DNA of 64,000 bases from Actinocrispum wychmicini (GCF_004345645.1 NZ_SLWS01000016.1:1-64000), one strand, 5' to 3'; shown: positions 32,780 to 41,293, counted from the first letter of the stretch. The notes: a model not told the origin generated them from the letters alone. Numbers and translations: made by a program.

Positions 32780-32862
32780 GGCGCTAGCGCGCTAGCGCCC
32801 AGGTGGGAGGAGTTTTTGTGTGCTAGCGGAGGTGCTAGCGCTAGCGGCGTCGGCTGCTAGCG
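32780..32862. repeat. GCTAGCG repeat cluster downstream of tra (candidate clt)
   Basis: Within 83 bp, GCTAGCG or its inverse occurs about six times. A perfect 20-bp palindrome GGCGCTAGCGCGCTAGCGCC is at 32780-32799, GCTAGCGCTAGC at 32834-32845, and single copies at 32822 and 32856. TraB-type translocases of Streptomyces plasmids bind 8-bp repeats (TRS) in the clt locus, which lies next to traB. The position here, 13 bp after the tra stop, fits that. Confidence 0.6.
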
Positions 32863-32874
32863 CCAGCAGCCATT

Positions 32875-35073
32875 TCAGGGGTTCTCGATGCCCCGAGTTC
32901 TGTTACGCCGGGCAATCGCGGACTGAACATCGTCGAAGCGTGGACCGCGCCGAGTGACGGTCTTGCCGTCGATGCGTCGGCCGATCTGGCCGACCTTGAC
33001 CCCGTGGACGGACAGCGCCGCAGTGAGCTGAACGGGTTTCCATCCTCGGTAGACGTCGGATCGGTACTCGGTCAGCCGCTCGATCAAGGTTTCGTTCCAC
33101 ATGGCATCTGTCTCTTGTGGCCACACAACAACCAGATCAGTGAGGACGTCATAGGCCGGCCCTGCGTCGCGGGTTTGAGCGTCCGGATCGGGCATCGTGC
33201 CTGCCTTGACTCGCAAGGCGATCGCCCGATCCACGACCTTCTTGGCGCTTTCGGAATCAACCGCAAACGAACGACGGGCACCCGGTTCACCGATGCCGGA
33301 CAGGATGCCCCACCCGGCCTCTTCCACGGGCTTGAAGACCGTGGCGCGTAGACCCTGCTTGTAGGCCGACGTGCCAAGGATCATGTCGTTCGCATTCTGG
33401 TCGGCCACCGACAGACAGAACCGGGTATTGACATTGCGCGTAATCCCAATCGGCAAGCTGTCCTTGTCCGGAATCTGCGTGCCGATCAGCAGGACTAGAC
33501 CCAACGCCCGGCCCAGCTTGATGACCTTCTCGGCCACCTCACCGGCGCGCTTGCCAAAGGATGACAGGAACAGTTCTTGGATCTCGTCGACGAACACCAC
33601 GAGTGGATGCAGGCCGGAACCCTTCAAGGAGGCCAGTTCAGGCGTGACCTTGTTCTCGGGTGCCTTGCCGAGCCGGGCGTAGTGGGCGATCCGCTTGGCA
33701 CGGCGTTGGCACTCGGTGTACAGCCAGTCGAACATCGCCGCGCAAGCGGCCAAGGTGTCGTCATCGAACCCGTTGCCGTACTCGGTCAACAGCGGTTCGA
33801 GAACCGCGAAGTCGCCAACGCCTTTGAGTTCGTAGCCGCGTAGCTCCACTCGCACGTCCAGCGCTGCCGCCAGTACTTTCAACCGCAGGGCGAAGGATTT
33901 ACCCGAGCCAGGTTGCCCGCCGTCCAACCAGTTACGGAAGATCAGTTCGGCATCGATGACGTTCATCCTCGGGTCCGTGGCGAACGGGAAGGACTTGAAC
34001 ACGTCCACCACGCCGTCCCGGAGCAGCGGCCAAGCGGGTTGCCGCATCTGAGACGCGGGTTCGTGCCCAACCCACAAGGCCAGCCGGCCAGTGTGACCGG
34101 GTGCGGGTTCCGGCCAGACCTGGTCCAACGGAAGCCGCAGACCGGAGGCCAGTCGACCACGGCGGGCACACACGTCTCCCGCTTCCACGCCGTAGGGCAG
34201 ATCAATGATGGCCAGGTGTCCCGGTCCGTCGCGGTGAATCTCGACCGGGAACGTGATCGCATTCGGATCCTTCGCCACTGCTGAGTTGACCGCGCCCAAC
34301 TGGACGCTGAGCAGTGCGCGACGCACCAACTCAGCAGTGAGCTTGCGGTACGCCTGGCCCTCGGTGACCCGATCAGTGATCGGCCGATCGGCCGGACGGC
34401 CGACCCGGGCGAACACGGCTACTGCAGCAGCCAGCACCAGCCAGGGCGACCAGCCGGGCAGTACGTCAGACGCGATGACCGCCACGATCACGAGGCCGAT
34501 AGCTCCGGTGAGCAGCAGCGACCAACGCCAACGTGATTGCCGTTCGCGCTGCATGTCCAGCCGAAGCCAACCTTGCGCGTCATCCTGCGCGGCTGCTGCC
34601 TGCCGGAGGGCGAAGTTGCCTTCGTCGGCCATTGCCCAACGCAGCAACCGCCCGACCGTACGGAGTACGCCGACAGGAGCGAAGATGATGGCCTTGCCCA
34701 AGTACTTCGGCAACCGCATGCCATGGAACGCCAAGGCATAGCCAGCCTGGTTGGTGGCCCATCGTGCCGTGTTGAGTACGCTTTCCTTGCTGCGCAACCA
34801 AGTTGGCACGATCGGACGGCGTTGCCGACGACTGGTGATCAGCGACGTCGGTTCGTCCGGCGGATCAACCGGTACGCCTTGGCGTTGAAGCGGGATCACG
34901 ATCGCTTCGCGATCTTCGTTCTCTGCCGTCGTGTCTTCGGTGTCTGCGTCGATGACGTCACCAACGGAAGCGAGGGCGTCTGTGCTGGTGTCGGGCAAGT
35001 GCACGACGGGAGCCAGGAAGTCATCGCCAGGGTTGCCTGGGTCGGGAGTGCCGACCCTTCTCTTGTCAGTCAT
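32875..35073 (-). CDS. tra: FtsK/SpoIIIE-type conjugative DNA translocase (TraB-like)
   Basis: A 732-aa motor ATPase that pumps double-stranded element DNA to the recipient. After an acidic N-tail, two membrane helices are near residues 190-235 (WSLLLTGAIGLVIVAVIASDVLPGW, WLVLAAAVAVFARVG). Walker A is DGGQPGSGKSFALRLK, Walker B is LHPLVVFVDEIQELF, and LLIGTQIPDKDSLPIGITRNVNTRFCL is the conserved FtsK-like segment. The C-terminus (EYRSDVYRGWKPVQLTAALSVHGVKVGQIG) has a winged-helix character suitable for repeat recognition. The ATG overlaps the stop of the upstream gene (ATGA). Confidence 0.93.
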   Translation of the reverse strand: MTDKRRVGTPDPGNPGDDFLAPVVHLPDTSTDALASVGDVIDADTEDTTAENEDREAIVIPLQRQGVPVDPPDEPTSLITSRRQRRPIVPTWLRSKESVLNTARWATNQAGYALAFHGMRLPKYLGKAIIFAPVGVLRTVGRLLRWAMADEGNFALRQAAAAQDDAQGWLRLDMQRERQSRWRWSLLLTGAIGLVIVAVIASDVLPGWSPWLVLAAAVAVFARVGRPADRPITDRVTEGQAYRKLTAELVRRALLSVQLGAVNSAVAKDPNAITFPVEIHRDGPGHLAIIDLPYGVEAGDVCARRGRLASGLRLPLDQVWPEPAPGHTGRLALWVGHEPASQMRQPAWPLLRDGVVDVFKSFPFATDPRMNVIDAELIFRNWLDGGQPGSGKSFALRLKVLAAALDVRVELRGYELKGVGDFAVLEPLLTEYGNGFDDDTLAACAAMFDWLYTECQRRAKRIAHYARLGKAPENKVTPELASLKGSGLHPLVVFVDEIQELFLSSFGKRAGEVAEKVIKLGRALGLVLLIGTQIPDKDSLPIGITRNVNTRFCLSVADQNANDMILGTSAYKQGLRATVFKPVEEAGWGILSGIGEPGARRSFAVDSESAKKVVDRAIALRVKAGTMPDPDAQTRDAGPAYDVLTDLVVVWPQETDAMWNETLIERLTEYRSDVYRGWKPVQLTAALSVHGVKVGQIGRRIDGKTVTRRGPRFDDVQSAIARRNRTRGIENP

Positions 35074-35918
35074 GGCCGGGCCTCCGCTCGGTCTCGGTGT
35101 TGCAGGTGAGCGAGAGCGGCGCCGAACCCGAGCACGATTACGGGGAGGCAGGACACGGCCGTGGTGATGCCCCACGGGGCAGTTGTCATGTGGTCTTCGA
35201 CCATCAGGTGGTACGCGACCTGGCCACACATGCCGAGCGTGAGTGAGCCAATGGCTGACCACTTGGCGAACCGACGGGCACGGCTGTCCGAGCCGATGCC
35301 GCTTGCCAGCCAGACGCGCAGCGCGTAGACGGCGTAGGTCTCCACCCCGATCGGGAGCGTGATCGCGGAATTGATCGCGAGGCCGTCCGCGATTCCGGGA
35401 AGTGGGTGGACCATGCCGAACCCGGTCAACGTGCCGAGTCCGACCCAGCCGGACCAGATCGCAACGAACGCGGGAGCGGCCAACAGCACCATTGGCCAAC
35501 CTGAGATCGGCCGACGCACGCTTGCCCACCGGGTCCGCGGTGCGGGAACTGGTTCCGGAGGCGTGCTGACCTGTTCGGGAACCGTCTGGGAACTGGTTGC
35601 GGACACACCGGCGGAATCGGCGATGGGTACGGGTTCAGTCGCCGGTTCCCGGCCGGGTTCGGCGGGTCCCGTGTTGGGCTCGACGTCCGGGGTGGTGGGG
35701 TCGAACCCGGTTTGCCGAAGCGCTTGCAAGACGGTTCGCGCTCGCTCGGATCGCACGTGCAGCGCGGCCTTGAGCTTGTTCTGACTGGGGATCGCACCTG
35801 CTTCGCGGGCCAGGTGCTGAGCCTGCTCGATCAACTCTTCCAACTGCCTGGGGTAGGCGCTGTTCTTCGTAGCTACCCCGGGGTGCGCGTGACCATTCAG
35901 GTCAGTGCGGGTCATCAT
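35070..35918 (-). CDS. Spd-like membrane protein, DUF2637-like
   Basis: A 282-aa protein with an N-terminal helix-turn-helix-like region (GAIPSQNKLKAALHVRSERARTVLQALR), a Pro/Thr-rich linker, and four membrane helices (WPMVLLAAPAFVAIWSGWVG; INSAITLPIGVETYAVYAL; SAIGSLTLGMCGQVAYHL; TAVSCLPVIVLGFGAALAH). Such proteins precede tra in AICEs and are likened to Spd proteins for spread along mycelium. ATG 35918 follows GGAG. Coupled to tra. Confidence 0.8.
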   Translation of the reverse strand: MMTRTDLNGHAHPGVATKNSAYPRQLEELIEQAQHLAREAGAIPSQNKLKAALHVRSERARTVLQALRQTGFDPTTPDVEPNTGPAEPGREPATEPVPIADSAGVSATSSQTVPEQVSTPPEPVPAPRTRWASVRRPISGWPMVLLAAPAFVAIWSGWVGLGTLTGFGMVHPLPGIADGLAINSAITLPIGVETYAVYALRVWLASGIGSDSRARRFAKWSAIGSLTLGMCGQVAYHLMVEDHMTTAPWGITTAVSCLPVIVLGFGAALAHLQHRDRAEARP

Positions 35919-36004
35919 GGTGGAACTCCTGAAGTTGCTTGGTAGCTATCGGGAGCCCGGTCCGGCGGACGTGCTTGCCGGCTGGCCGCCGGACCGGGGC
36001 GATA

Positions 36005-36274
36005 TCAGGTCGTGCTGTGGTGGTCCTGGTCGGTCTGCCCCTGGGCCAGCAGGCGGCGGACATCCGAGCGGAAGGCGCGGCGCCGTGCCCGTTTGAGCGC
36101 TGTCTCGTCCACGCCGAACGGCGCGGCCAGCAGACCGGCGGCATGCGCGTCGACAGCCGCCTGGAGCGCGTGCTCCAACAGAGCGCTATCGCTCATGTCG
36201 GCCTCGATCGGCAGGGATTCGCTCGCGTCCGACTCGGGCTCACCGGGTTCCTGAGCTGGGGATTTGCTGGACAT
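36005..36274 (-). CDS. Hypothetical small acidic protein
   Basis: An 89-aa protein (MSSKSPAQEPGEPESDASESLP... LLEHALQAAVDAHAAGLLAAPFGVDETALKRARRRAFRSDVRRLLAQ). Acidic N-terminus and basic helical C-terminus; no known domain. GAGGAGAACC stands before ATG 36274. First gene of the leftward transfer operon, so probably an AICE backbone gene. Confidence 0.7.
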   Translation of the reverse strand: MSSKSPAQEPGEPESDASESLPIEADMSDSALLEHALQAAVDAHAAGLLAAPFGVDETALKRARRRAFRSDVRRLLAQGQTDQDHHSTT

Positions 36275-36308
36275 CGTTGGTTCTCCTCTGAGAGCGGAGA
36301 CCGGGTGA

Positions 36309-36336
36309 GCGGTAACCATTGCGGTAACGGTACCGC
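36309..36336. promoter_or_regulatory. Operator-like repeats in the divergent promoter
   Basis: GCGGTAAC occurs at 36309 and 36321, and the second copy is part of a dyad GCGGTA-ACGG-TACCGC (36321-36336). They stand between the leftward transfer operon and the rightward XRE gene, the natural place for that regulator to control transfer. Confidence 0.5.
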
Positions 36337-36456
36337 TTCTGGTTGCGCTCGTACAACCGGCTCAATGGTGATATGGAAGGTCTGCCTGGGGGTAGGTCAC
36401 GCCGCGGCGACGGCGGCGATAGTGTTGGCGCTGGTGACAGCGACAACGGAGGCGTC

Positions 36457-36804
36457 ATGAGTGGTGACTGGGCGGCCGTGGCGGACGCCATCCGATCTCG
36501 TATGGCCGAGCTGGGCATCACTCAACAGGAGTTGGTCGAACGCTCCGGCGTGAGCGTGTCCACCATCCGCCAACTTCAGAACAACTACGGCCCGCGTCGA
36601 CGTGCGCGCCACACCTTGGAAGACGTCTCCAAGGGATTGCAGTGGCCAGCCGGGCACCTGGAGTACGTTCTCGACGGCCGAGCCGCCGGAGCGACTGAAG
36701 CTGCCACGCCCGGGTGGCAGGCAGAGGCTGCCGAGCTTCGCACCCTTATTGCCGACCTCGCCGAACGGGTCGAAACGCTCGAACGTAAGAAACGTTCGCA
36801 TTAG
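36457..36804 (+). CDS. XRE family regulator of the transfer operon
   Basis: A 115-aa protein with an HTH_3 domain at residues 5-60 (ADAIRSRMAELGITQQELVERSGVSVSTIRQLQNNYGPRRRARHTLEDVSKGL) and a coiled C-terminus (EAAELRTLIADLAERVETLER). ATG 36457 follows GGAGG. Divergent from the transfer genes; likely their repressor, in the way KorSA/KorA act. Confidence 0.85.
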   Translation: MSGDWAAVADAIRSRMAELGITQQELVERSGVSVSTIRQLQNNYGPRRRARHTLEDVSKGLQWPAGHLEYVLDGRAAGATEAATPGWQAEAAELRTLIADLAERVETLERKKRSH

Positions 36805-36806
36805 CG

Positions 36807-36998
36807 TCAAAGCGCCCTGAAGAAGGACACCAGGCCGTTGGCCAGACTGGACAGTACGTGTCCGGCCCCGGTGACCCAGCTCGCGACGTCGCTCGGGTAC
36901 TTGACCACGAGCATCAATACCGCCAAGCCGACCACGGCCATGATCAGTTTCGCCATGATCCCGCTGCCGGGCTTCATGGGGAGCATGTTCCTGGGCAT
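36807..36998 (-). CDS. Small hydrophobic membrane protein
   Basis: A 63-aa protein with one membrane helix (AKLIMAVVGLAVLMLVV) and an amphipathic C-terminus (VTGAGHVLSSLANGLVSFF). AGGGAGAAGGC precedes the ATG. It is convergent with the XRE gene, two nt apart. Role unknown; a Spd-like function or membrane toxin is possible. Confidence 0.65.
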   Translation of the reverse strand: MPRNMLPMKPGSGIMAKLIMAVVGLAVLMLVVKYPSDVASWVTGAGHVLSSLANGLVSFFRAL

Positions 36999-37095
36999 TG
37001 CCTTCTCCCTTGTTCACCGACGGGCACCGATTACTCCGATTGAGTTCCGTGTTCGCCGCGTCGTTCATGGCACAAGGAAACCGCTGGCCACGGGG

Positions 37096-37155
37096 GGTGC
37101 AGAAGAGTGCACGAGGGGGTGCAAATGTGCATCGGGGGGTGCATCGTAGGGTGCA
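37096..37155. promoter_or_regulatory. Phased array of six GTGCA sites
   Basis: GTGCA begins at 37097, 37107, 37119, 37127, 37139 and 37151, mostly preceded by GG, so roughly once per helical turn. It lies just upstream of the HTH-TPR gene and between it and the leftward small membrane gene. Probably an operator array, perhaps autoregulatory. Confidence 0.5.
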
Positions 37156-37189
37156 CATGCTTTACTCACCTACGAGAGGTGATGATCGG

Positions 37190-38719
37190 GTGGGTGGCAA
37201 GGCGCGGCCGAATGCGCTCCTAGCTGCGGTAGTGGAGGAAGCGCGACTCAGTCACAAGGGGTTCGCCGCACGTGTCCGCGTCGAAGCGGCTCGGATTGGC
37301 CACAAGGCATCGCCTGATCATGTGGCGGTGAGCCGCTGGCTGGCCGGCGGCGTGCCTCATGAGGCAACGATCCGCTGCATTGTCGCCGTCCTCAGCGCCA
37401 AGCTTGGCCGGAAGCTCACGCCTGCCGATCTTGGGTTCGACGTGGCCACACCGTCACCTGATCAAGATAGCGAGGCCGGCTCGGGGGACGAGCCTCTTGC
37501 CCTGGCGGACGAAGCTGCGCAATACCCCGAGAAAATCGACCAAGTCGCTGAAGTAATGGACCGCCTCACGGAAGGGGATCTTGCAGACAGACCGTTCATG
37601 GTGAACGCTGATTGGTCGTCTGCCACCGCGCCGAGCGTGATCACCAGTTATCTGTTTGGTGAACCGCAACAGCTTGTGATCGCTAGCGGTCCGGTCACCA
37701 GCGCTGGGATCGAGGTTGCGGAGCGCATCCGATCGACGATTCGTTACTTCCTTGAACTCGACTTTCAGTTCGGCGGCGGTCATGTTCGCAAGATGCTGAC
37801 CTTCTATTGGAGGACAGAAATTGTCGATGAGCTTCGGCGGTCTTATCCAGAATCCGTCAGGCGAGAGATCTTCGCCGCTGCTGCCGATGCTGCGCAAATA
37901 CTCGGCTGGAGCGCTTACGATACAGGTCGACACTGGCTCGCTCAGCGATACTATTACCTAGGACTACGTCTCGCTCGCGAAGCAAAAGACCATTTGATGG
38001 GTGGTCGGATTCTCTCGAATCTCAGCCACCAGGCCAACTATCTCGGCAAATTCAATGACGCCATCCAGTTCGCGCGAGCCGCCCAGTCGGCCACGTTCGG
38101 CCGATCCACGGCTACGGTCGATGCAATGTTTCTGTCGATGGAGGCTCGCGCACTCGCTAGCCTGGGTGACGAACGCGGTAGTATCGAAGCTCTTCACCGA
38201 GCAGAACAGGTTTTCGATCGGAGCGATTCCAGTAAAGACCCGAGCTGGATCAGCTATTTCGATGACTTGGAACTAGCCGGGGAAGCTGCCCATTGCTTCC
38301 GAGACTTGGGCAAACCACATGAGGTTCAGAGGTTCATCGAACAGGCGATTGATCCGGTCCGTACGCCACCTCGAACCCGCGCGTTCATTGGGATGGTTCA
38401 CGCTGCTGGAGCGTTGAACGCAGGAAATCTAGAAGAAGCAATCTCCATTGCGACAACTTCATTGAACACGGACCGGTCATTGAAGTCCCAGCGCTACTTG
38501 CGGTACCTGGCGGACTTTCGCGAAGCCATCGTCCTTGAGCACGCCGAGCACCCTTCCGTTCGCCAGTTTGCCGAGCTTTTGCGTGCCTCGTATCCGACGC
38601 TGTGGAGCCCGCCGGAATCTAGAACGCCCGCCAGCCAGGTGACGGCTCACCTCGAAGCGTCCGCATCCGCACCTGATACTCCGCAGCAATCTCCGCCGAC
38701 TCATCAGCGTTCTGCATGA
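37190..38719 (+). CDS. HTH regulator with C-terminal TPR domain
   Basis: A 509-aa protein. Residues 1-75 form a lambda-repressor-like domain (LLAAVVEEARLSHKGFAARVRVEAARIGHKASPDHVAVSRWLAGGVP). The rest is helical-pair repeats (WLAQRYYYLGLRLAREAKDHLMGGRILSNLSHQANYLGKFNDAIQFARAA, ARALASLGDERGSIEALHRAE). This layout is like actinomycete regulators that sense peptides or development signals. GTG at 37190 with GAGAGGTG upstream is preferred; ATG 37157 is an alternative. GC is lower than in the chromosome. Its 3' end overlaps the phosphotransferase gene by 101 nt. Confidence 0.78.
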   Translation: MGGKARPNALLAAVVEEARLSHKGFAARVRVEAARIGHKASPDHVAVSRWLAGGVPHEATIRCIVAVLSAKLGRKLTPADLGFDVATPSPDQDSEAGSGDEPLALADEAAQYPEKIDQVAEVMDRLTEGDLADRPFMVNADWSSATAPSVITSYLFGEPQQLVIASGPVTSAGIEVAERIRSTIRYFLELDFQFGGGHVRKMLTFYWRTEIVDELRRSYPESVRREIFAAAADAAQILGWSAYDTGRHWLAQRYYYLGLRLAREAKDHLMGGRILSNLSHQANYLGKFNDAIQFARAAQSATFGRSTATVDAMFLSMEARALASLGDERGSIEALHRAEQVFDRSDSSKDPSWISYFDDLELAGEAAHCFRDLGKPHEVQRFIEQAIDPVRTPPRTRAFIGMVHAAGALNAGNLEEAISIATTSLNTDRSLKSQRYLRYLADFREAIVLEHAEHPSVRQFAELLRASYPTLWSPPESRTPASQVTAHLEASASAPDTPQQSPPTHQRSA

Positions 38720-39533
38720 GCCATGTAGTCATATTCAACTCACTGATGGATCTTAAGACGTCAAACCCGTCCTCCCAAGAAGTCACGTCGTATCCATACG
38801 CGTCGACAAACCGATGATATTCATCAGCCGACCACCAACCTGCGGTCAAATGCTCAGTTGCCGTCATTGCGAGGTCCCATTCAGGCTGCCACCACGCAAA
38901 CCGCTCAAAGTCGATAACTACAGCCTGTCCGTCCTGAATCATCAGGTTCTTAATATGAGCGTCGCCATGAATCGGTCCAGGCTTCAATCGAAAGCGAAGA
39001 TCGGGCAGCTTTGATTCCAGCTCATCAAGCCGCTCCAGAAGGAAATTGCGGTCGGCTTTTGGTATAGGTGCGACCTCGATACGTGGTCGGACTCGGCCGA
39101 GTATGTTCGCATGAGGAAGTTCGAAGTCGCTGGGTGGCTTTGTCTCGTGCAATCGCCTGAGGACACCTCCCAGCGCGGCAATATCCTGTTTACTGCCTGG
39201 ACGGCCATCGATGAACTTCCAGAACGTCACCGGATAGCTGTCAACAGTAATCGGTTGATCAACGTCATAAAGTTCGGCAGCGGGGAATTCTCGCTCGGTC
39301 AGCCAGTGCGAGACATTCACTTCTTTGCGGGCATCACTCCCGTACCCACTGCGTGCAATTCGCACCACTACCGCGGCGTTCGGTACATGGAAGAGTGCAT
39401 TTTCGCCCAGCCGAATCAGTTTGGCGCCTGTGCAGTCGATCCTGGCTTCGGCGCACGCGATTCGAAGGATCTCCCAGCCGGACTCAGAGCTGAACGACGA
39501 CCTGTTGGCAGGGGAACGGTTCTCGGTGACCAC
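38619..39533 (-). CDS. Aminoglycoside phosphotransferase-fold protein
   Basis: A 304-aa kinase-fold protein. The Brenner motif is PGPIHGDAHIKNLMI and the metal motif is AVVIDFERF. N-terminal lobe includes LGENALFHVPNAAVVVRIARSG. Members act on aminoglycosides, choline, homoserine or other small molecules. No resistance subclass is recognised. GC is lower than the genome. Its tail overlaps the convergent HTH-TPR gene by about 100 nt, which suggests that the two came together in the element. Confidence 0.82.
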   Translation of the reverse strand: MVTENRSPANRSSFSSESGWEILRIACAEARIDCTGAKLIRLGENALFHVPNAAVVVRIARSGYGSDARKEVNVSHWLTEREFPAAELYDVDQPITVDSYPVTFWKFIDGRPGSKQDIAALGGVLRRLHETKPPSDFELPHANILGRVRPRIEVAPIPKADRNFLLERLDELESKLPDLRFRLKPGPIHGDAHIKNLMIQDGQAVVIDFERFAWWQPEWDLAMTATEHLTAGWWSADEYHRFVDAYGYDVTSWEDGFDVLRSISELNMTTWLMQNADESAEIAAEYQVRMRTLRGEPSPGWRAF

Positions 39534-39565
39534 AGTCCGAGGGTACGGGTCACCGGCGTAGAAGG

Positions 39566-39949
39566 TCAGTCGAAGAAGCCCTTGTGTTCGATGTCCGACA
39601 GGGAGACCTCTTCGGTGTAGCCGCCGTCGAACTTGACGGTCACGTACTCGTCGAACAGCCCAGTCCTGGTAGACACGACATGCCCGATGGTGTCCTTCTG
39701 CACCGCGGAACCGAACAGGCCGCCCAGGGCGTGAGTGCTCCGTACCCGGTCACCTACGTCGAAGGAGTCAGGTTGTTCCTCGGACCACCTGAAACCTTCC
39801 CGCGCCTCTCGCTCCGGCGCGGGTGTCGGGCGATCACTGACCGGACTGTCACCGTGTCGCCAAGGCGTGAACTCCTCCCACGCGCGACTGTCGGGCGGCT
39901 CAATCGCGTCGTAGCCGCCACTGTCCCCGGCCTCCGGCCGTCCGCTCAT
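39566..39949 (-). CDS. Hypothetical protein with SH3-like C-terminal domain
   Basis: A 127-aa protein. First 65 residues disordered and polar (MSGRPEAGDSGGYDAIEPP...). The C-terminal part (FDVGDRVRSTHALGGLFGSAVQKDTIGHVVSTRTGLFDEYVTVKFDGGYTEEVSLSDIEHKGF) looks like a small beta barrel. ATG 39949 with GGAGGTG seven nt upstream is chosen. It lies 32 nt upstream of the phosphotransferase, same strand. Confidence 0.65.
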   Translation of the reverse strand: MSGRPEAGDSGGYDAIEPPDSRAWEEFTPWRHGDSPVSDRPTPAPEREAREGFRWSEEQPDSFDVGDRVRSTHALGGLFGSAVQKDTIGHVVSTRTGLFDEYVTVKFDGGYTEEVSLSDIEHKGFFD

Positions 39950-40115
39950 CGCCGACACCTCCATCGTGCCTACGGCTGAAGAGCCCTTCCCTACCACCTG
40001 TCCGTCGCCATGTCTATGACTCGCTCCCCCGCTCAGGTCCAACCGGGCAGTTGGGGACTCCGACCACCACGTACAGCAAAGATCCCAGGTGACCTGCACC
40101 CTGAGCTTCTGCCTT

Positions 40116-40289
40116 CTAGCTGTGCCGTAGCGCCGACACCAACGCCCGCAGATTCACGCCGGTCAATTCGACCGACGGGTTCTTACTGTCGCGGACCGCG
40201 TGGAGGCTGCCGTGCACCTCTACACAGTCGCTGCCTTGGGGGCTGAAGCTGGACTTCCGCCAAGCATCAGTTCGATGAGGCACTGTCAT
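40116..40289 (-). CDS. DUF397 domain-containing protein
   Basis: A 57-aa protein read directly from the sequence: it starts MTVPHRTDAWRKSSFSPQ, with GSDCVEVHGSLHAVRDSKN and ends NLRALVSALRHS. W-RKSSFS, DCVEV and V-RDSK are the DUF397 marks. Its ATG shares one base with the TGA of the XRE/DUF5753 gene (TGATG), the standard WhiJ-type pair of streptomycetes, in which the small acidic partner counteracts the regulator. Confidence 0.9.
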   Translation of the reverse strand: MTVPHRTDAWRKSSFSPQGSDCVEVHGSLHAVRDSKNPSVELTGVNLRALVSALRHS

Positions 40290-41170
40290 CACGTCGACTC
40301 CATTCCGTTGGCAATCTCAGCGATGAGCCTGGACGATTCCTCCGGACTCATCGCAATTTCGCTGCGGAGATACTCAGCCGCTTTCGCGAACTCGTCTACC
40401 TGCGCCGGGTCACGCAGGAAAACAGAGGAGTCGTAATGATCGACCAGAACGATGGGTGCGGCTGTCACGAACTCCAGTAGCTCGAACTGCCCGCTGAGCA
40501 TGGGGTGGTATCCGGGCGTAGTGCTCATGACGACCTGGACAGTGACGTTCGGAAGAGAGGCCATGTCAAGGATGTGCCGAAGCTGGTCGACCATCTGATC
40601 TGGCGGCACGATCGGGCGAATCAACGCCTCGGAGTCGATCAGCGCCGACAGCTCAACCGGGTCGCGACGGGTGAGGATGTCTCGACGTCCGGCGCGCAAG
40701 GCTACCCGCGGCTCCGCCTCCGCCGAATCGCCGACGATGCGCCTCGCGTAGTCCGTGGTCTGAAGCAACCCAGGAATCAAGAGCGGACCCGCCATGGTGA
40801 TCCTGCGGGCGGCACGCTCGTGGTCGATCAACTGAACGAGGGTCTCATTGATCACGGCGGGCCCGACGTTCAGTTGTCCGGGAGCCTCGGACGCCTGAGC
40901 TGCCAGGCCGAGTGCGCGCTCACGTTCGTCCAGGTCATCGACGTTCAGCGCGTCAAGCATGCGGCGGACTTCGTCAACGGATGGCGGCGTCTTGCCCTTG
41001 GCGTTCTCGATCTCCGAGATGCGAGAGAACGCCCTGAACCCAGCTTCCGACGCCAGTGCACGCAACGTAAGTCCAGCTCGGCCGCGGGCGGCTTTGATCA
41101 ACGCACCGAGTTCGCGCTCTGCTGCGGTGGGCCTGTTCTCCTCCACAAAACACAGCCTACGACGCCGCAC
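40289..41170 (-). CDS. XRE regulator with DUF5753 domain (WhiJ-like)
   Basis: A 293-aa regulator. HTH at residues 18-75 (ELGALIKAARGRAGLTLRALASEAGFRAFSRISEIENAKGKTPPSVDEVRRML). The DUF5753 domain covers the rest (IPGLLQTTDYARRIVG, TVQVVMSTTPGYHPMLSGQFELLEF, IVLVDHYDSSVFLRDPAQV). It is directly coupled to a DUF397 gene. GTG at 41170 with AAGGGG upstream is used; GTG 41146 is possible. Such pairs affect development and antibiotic production in streptomycetes. Confidence 0.88.
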   Translation of the reverse strand: MRRRRLCFVEENRPTAAERELGALIKAARGRAGLTLRALASEAGFRAFSRISEIENAKGKTPPSVDEVRRMLDALNVDDLDERERALGLAAQASEAPGQLNVGPAVINETLVQLIDHERAARRITMAGPLLIPGLLQTTDYARRIVGDSAEAEPRVALRAGRRDILTRRDPVELSALIDSEALIRPIVPPDQMVDQLRHILDMASLPNVTVQVVMSTTPGYHPMLSGQFELLEFVTAAPIVLVDHYDSSVFLRDPAQVDEFAKAAEYLRSEIAMSPEESSRLIAEIANGMEST

Positions 41171-41210
41171 GATGCCCCTTCAGGGTCGCCCGTTCAGGGC
41201 ATTGCGCGCG

Positions 41211-41242
41211 TGTTCGCGAACAAGCATGCTTGTTCGCGAACA
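41211..41242. promoter_or_regulatory. Perfect 32-bp palindrome upstream of the WhiJ-like gene
   Basis: Two copies of TGTTCGCGAACA (41211-41222 and 41231-41242) flank AGCATGCT; the whole 32 bp is a perfect palindrome and each half is a palindrome too. It lies 41 bp before the start of the XRE/DUF5753 gene and 52 bp before the rightward small gene, so one dimer pair could control both. Confidence 0.65.
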
Positions 41243-41293
41243 GCCTCGTCGGGCAACCGGAGGGGGCAGGCTACCGCGACGGACGTGAGGCGG

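Noticed and set aside
37096..37155. CRISPR array
   Set aside because: The repeats are only 5-6 bp with spacers of a few bases; no cas gene is in the window.
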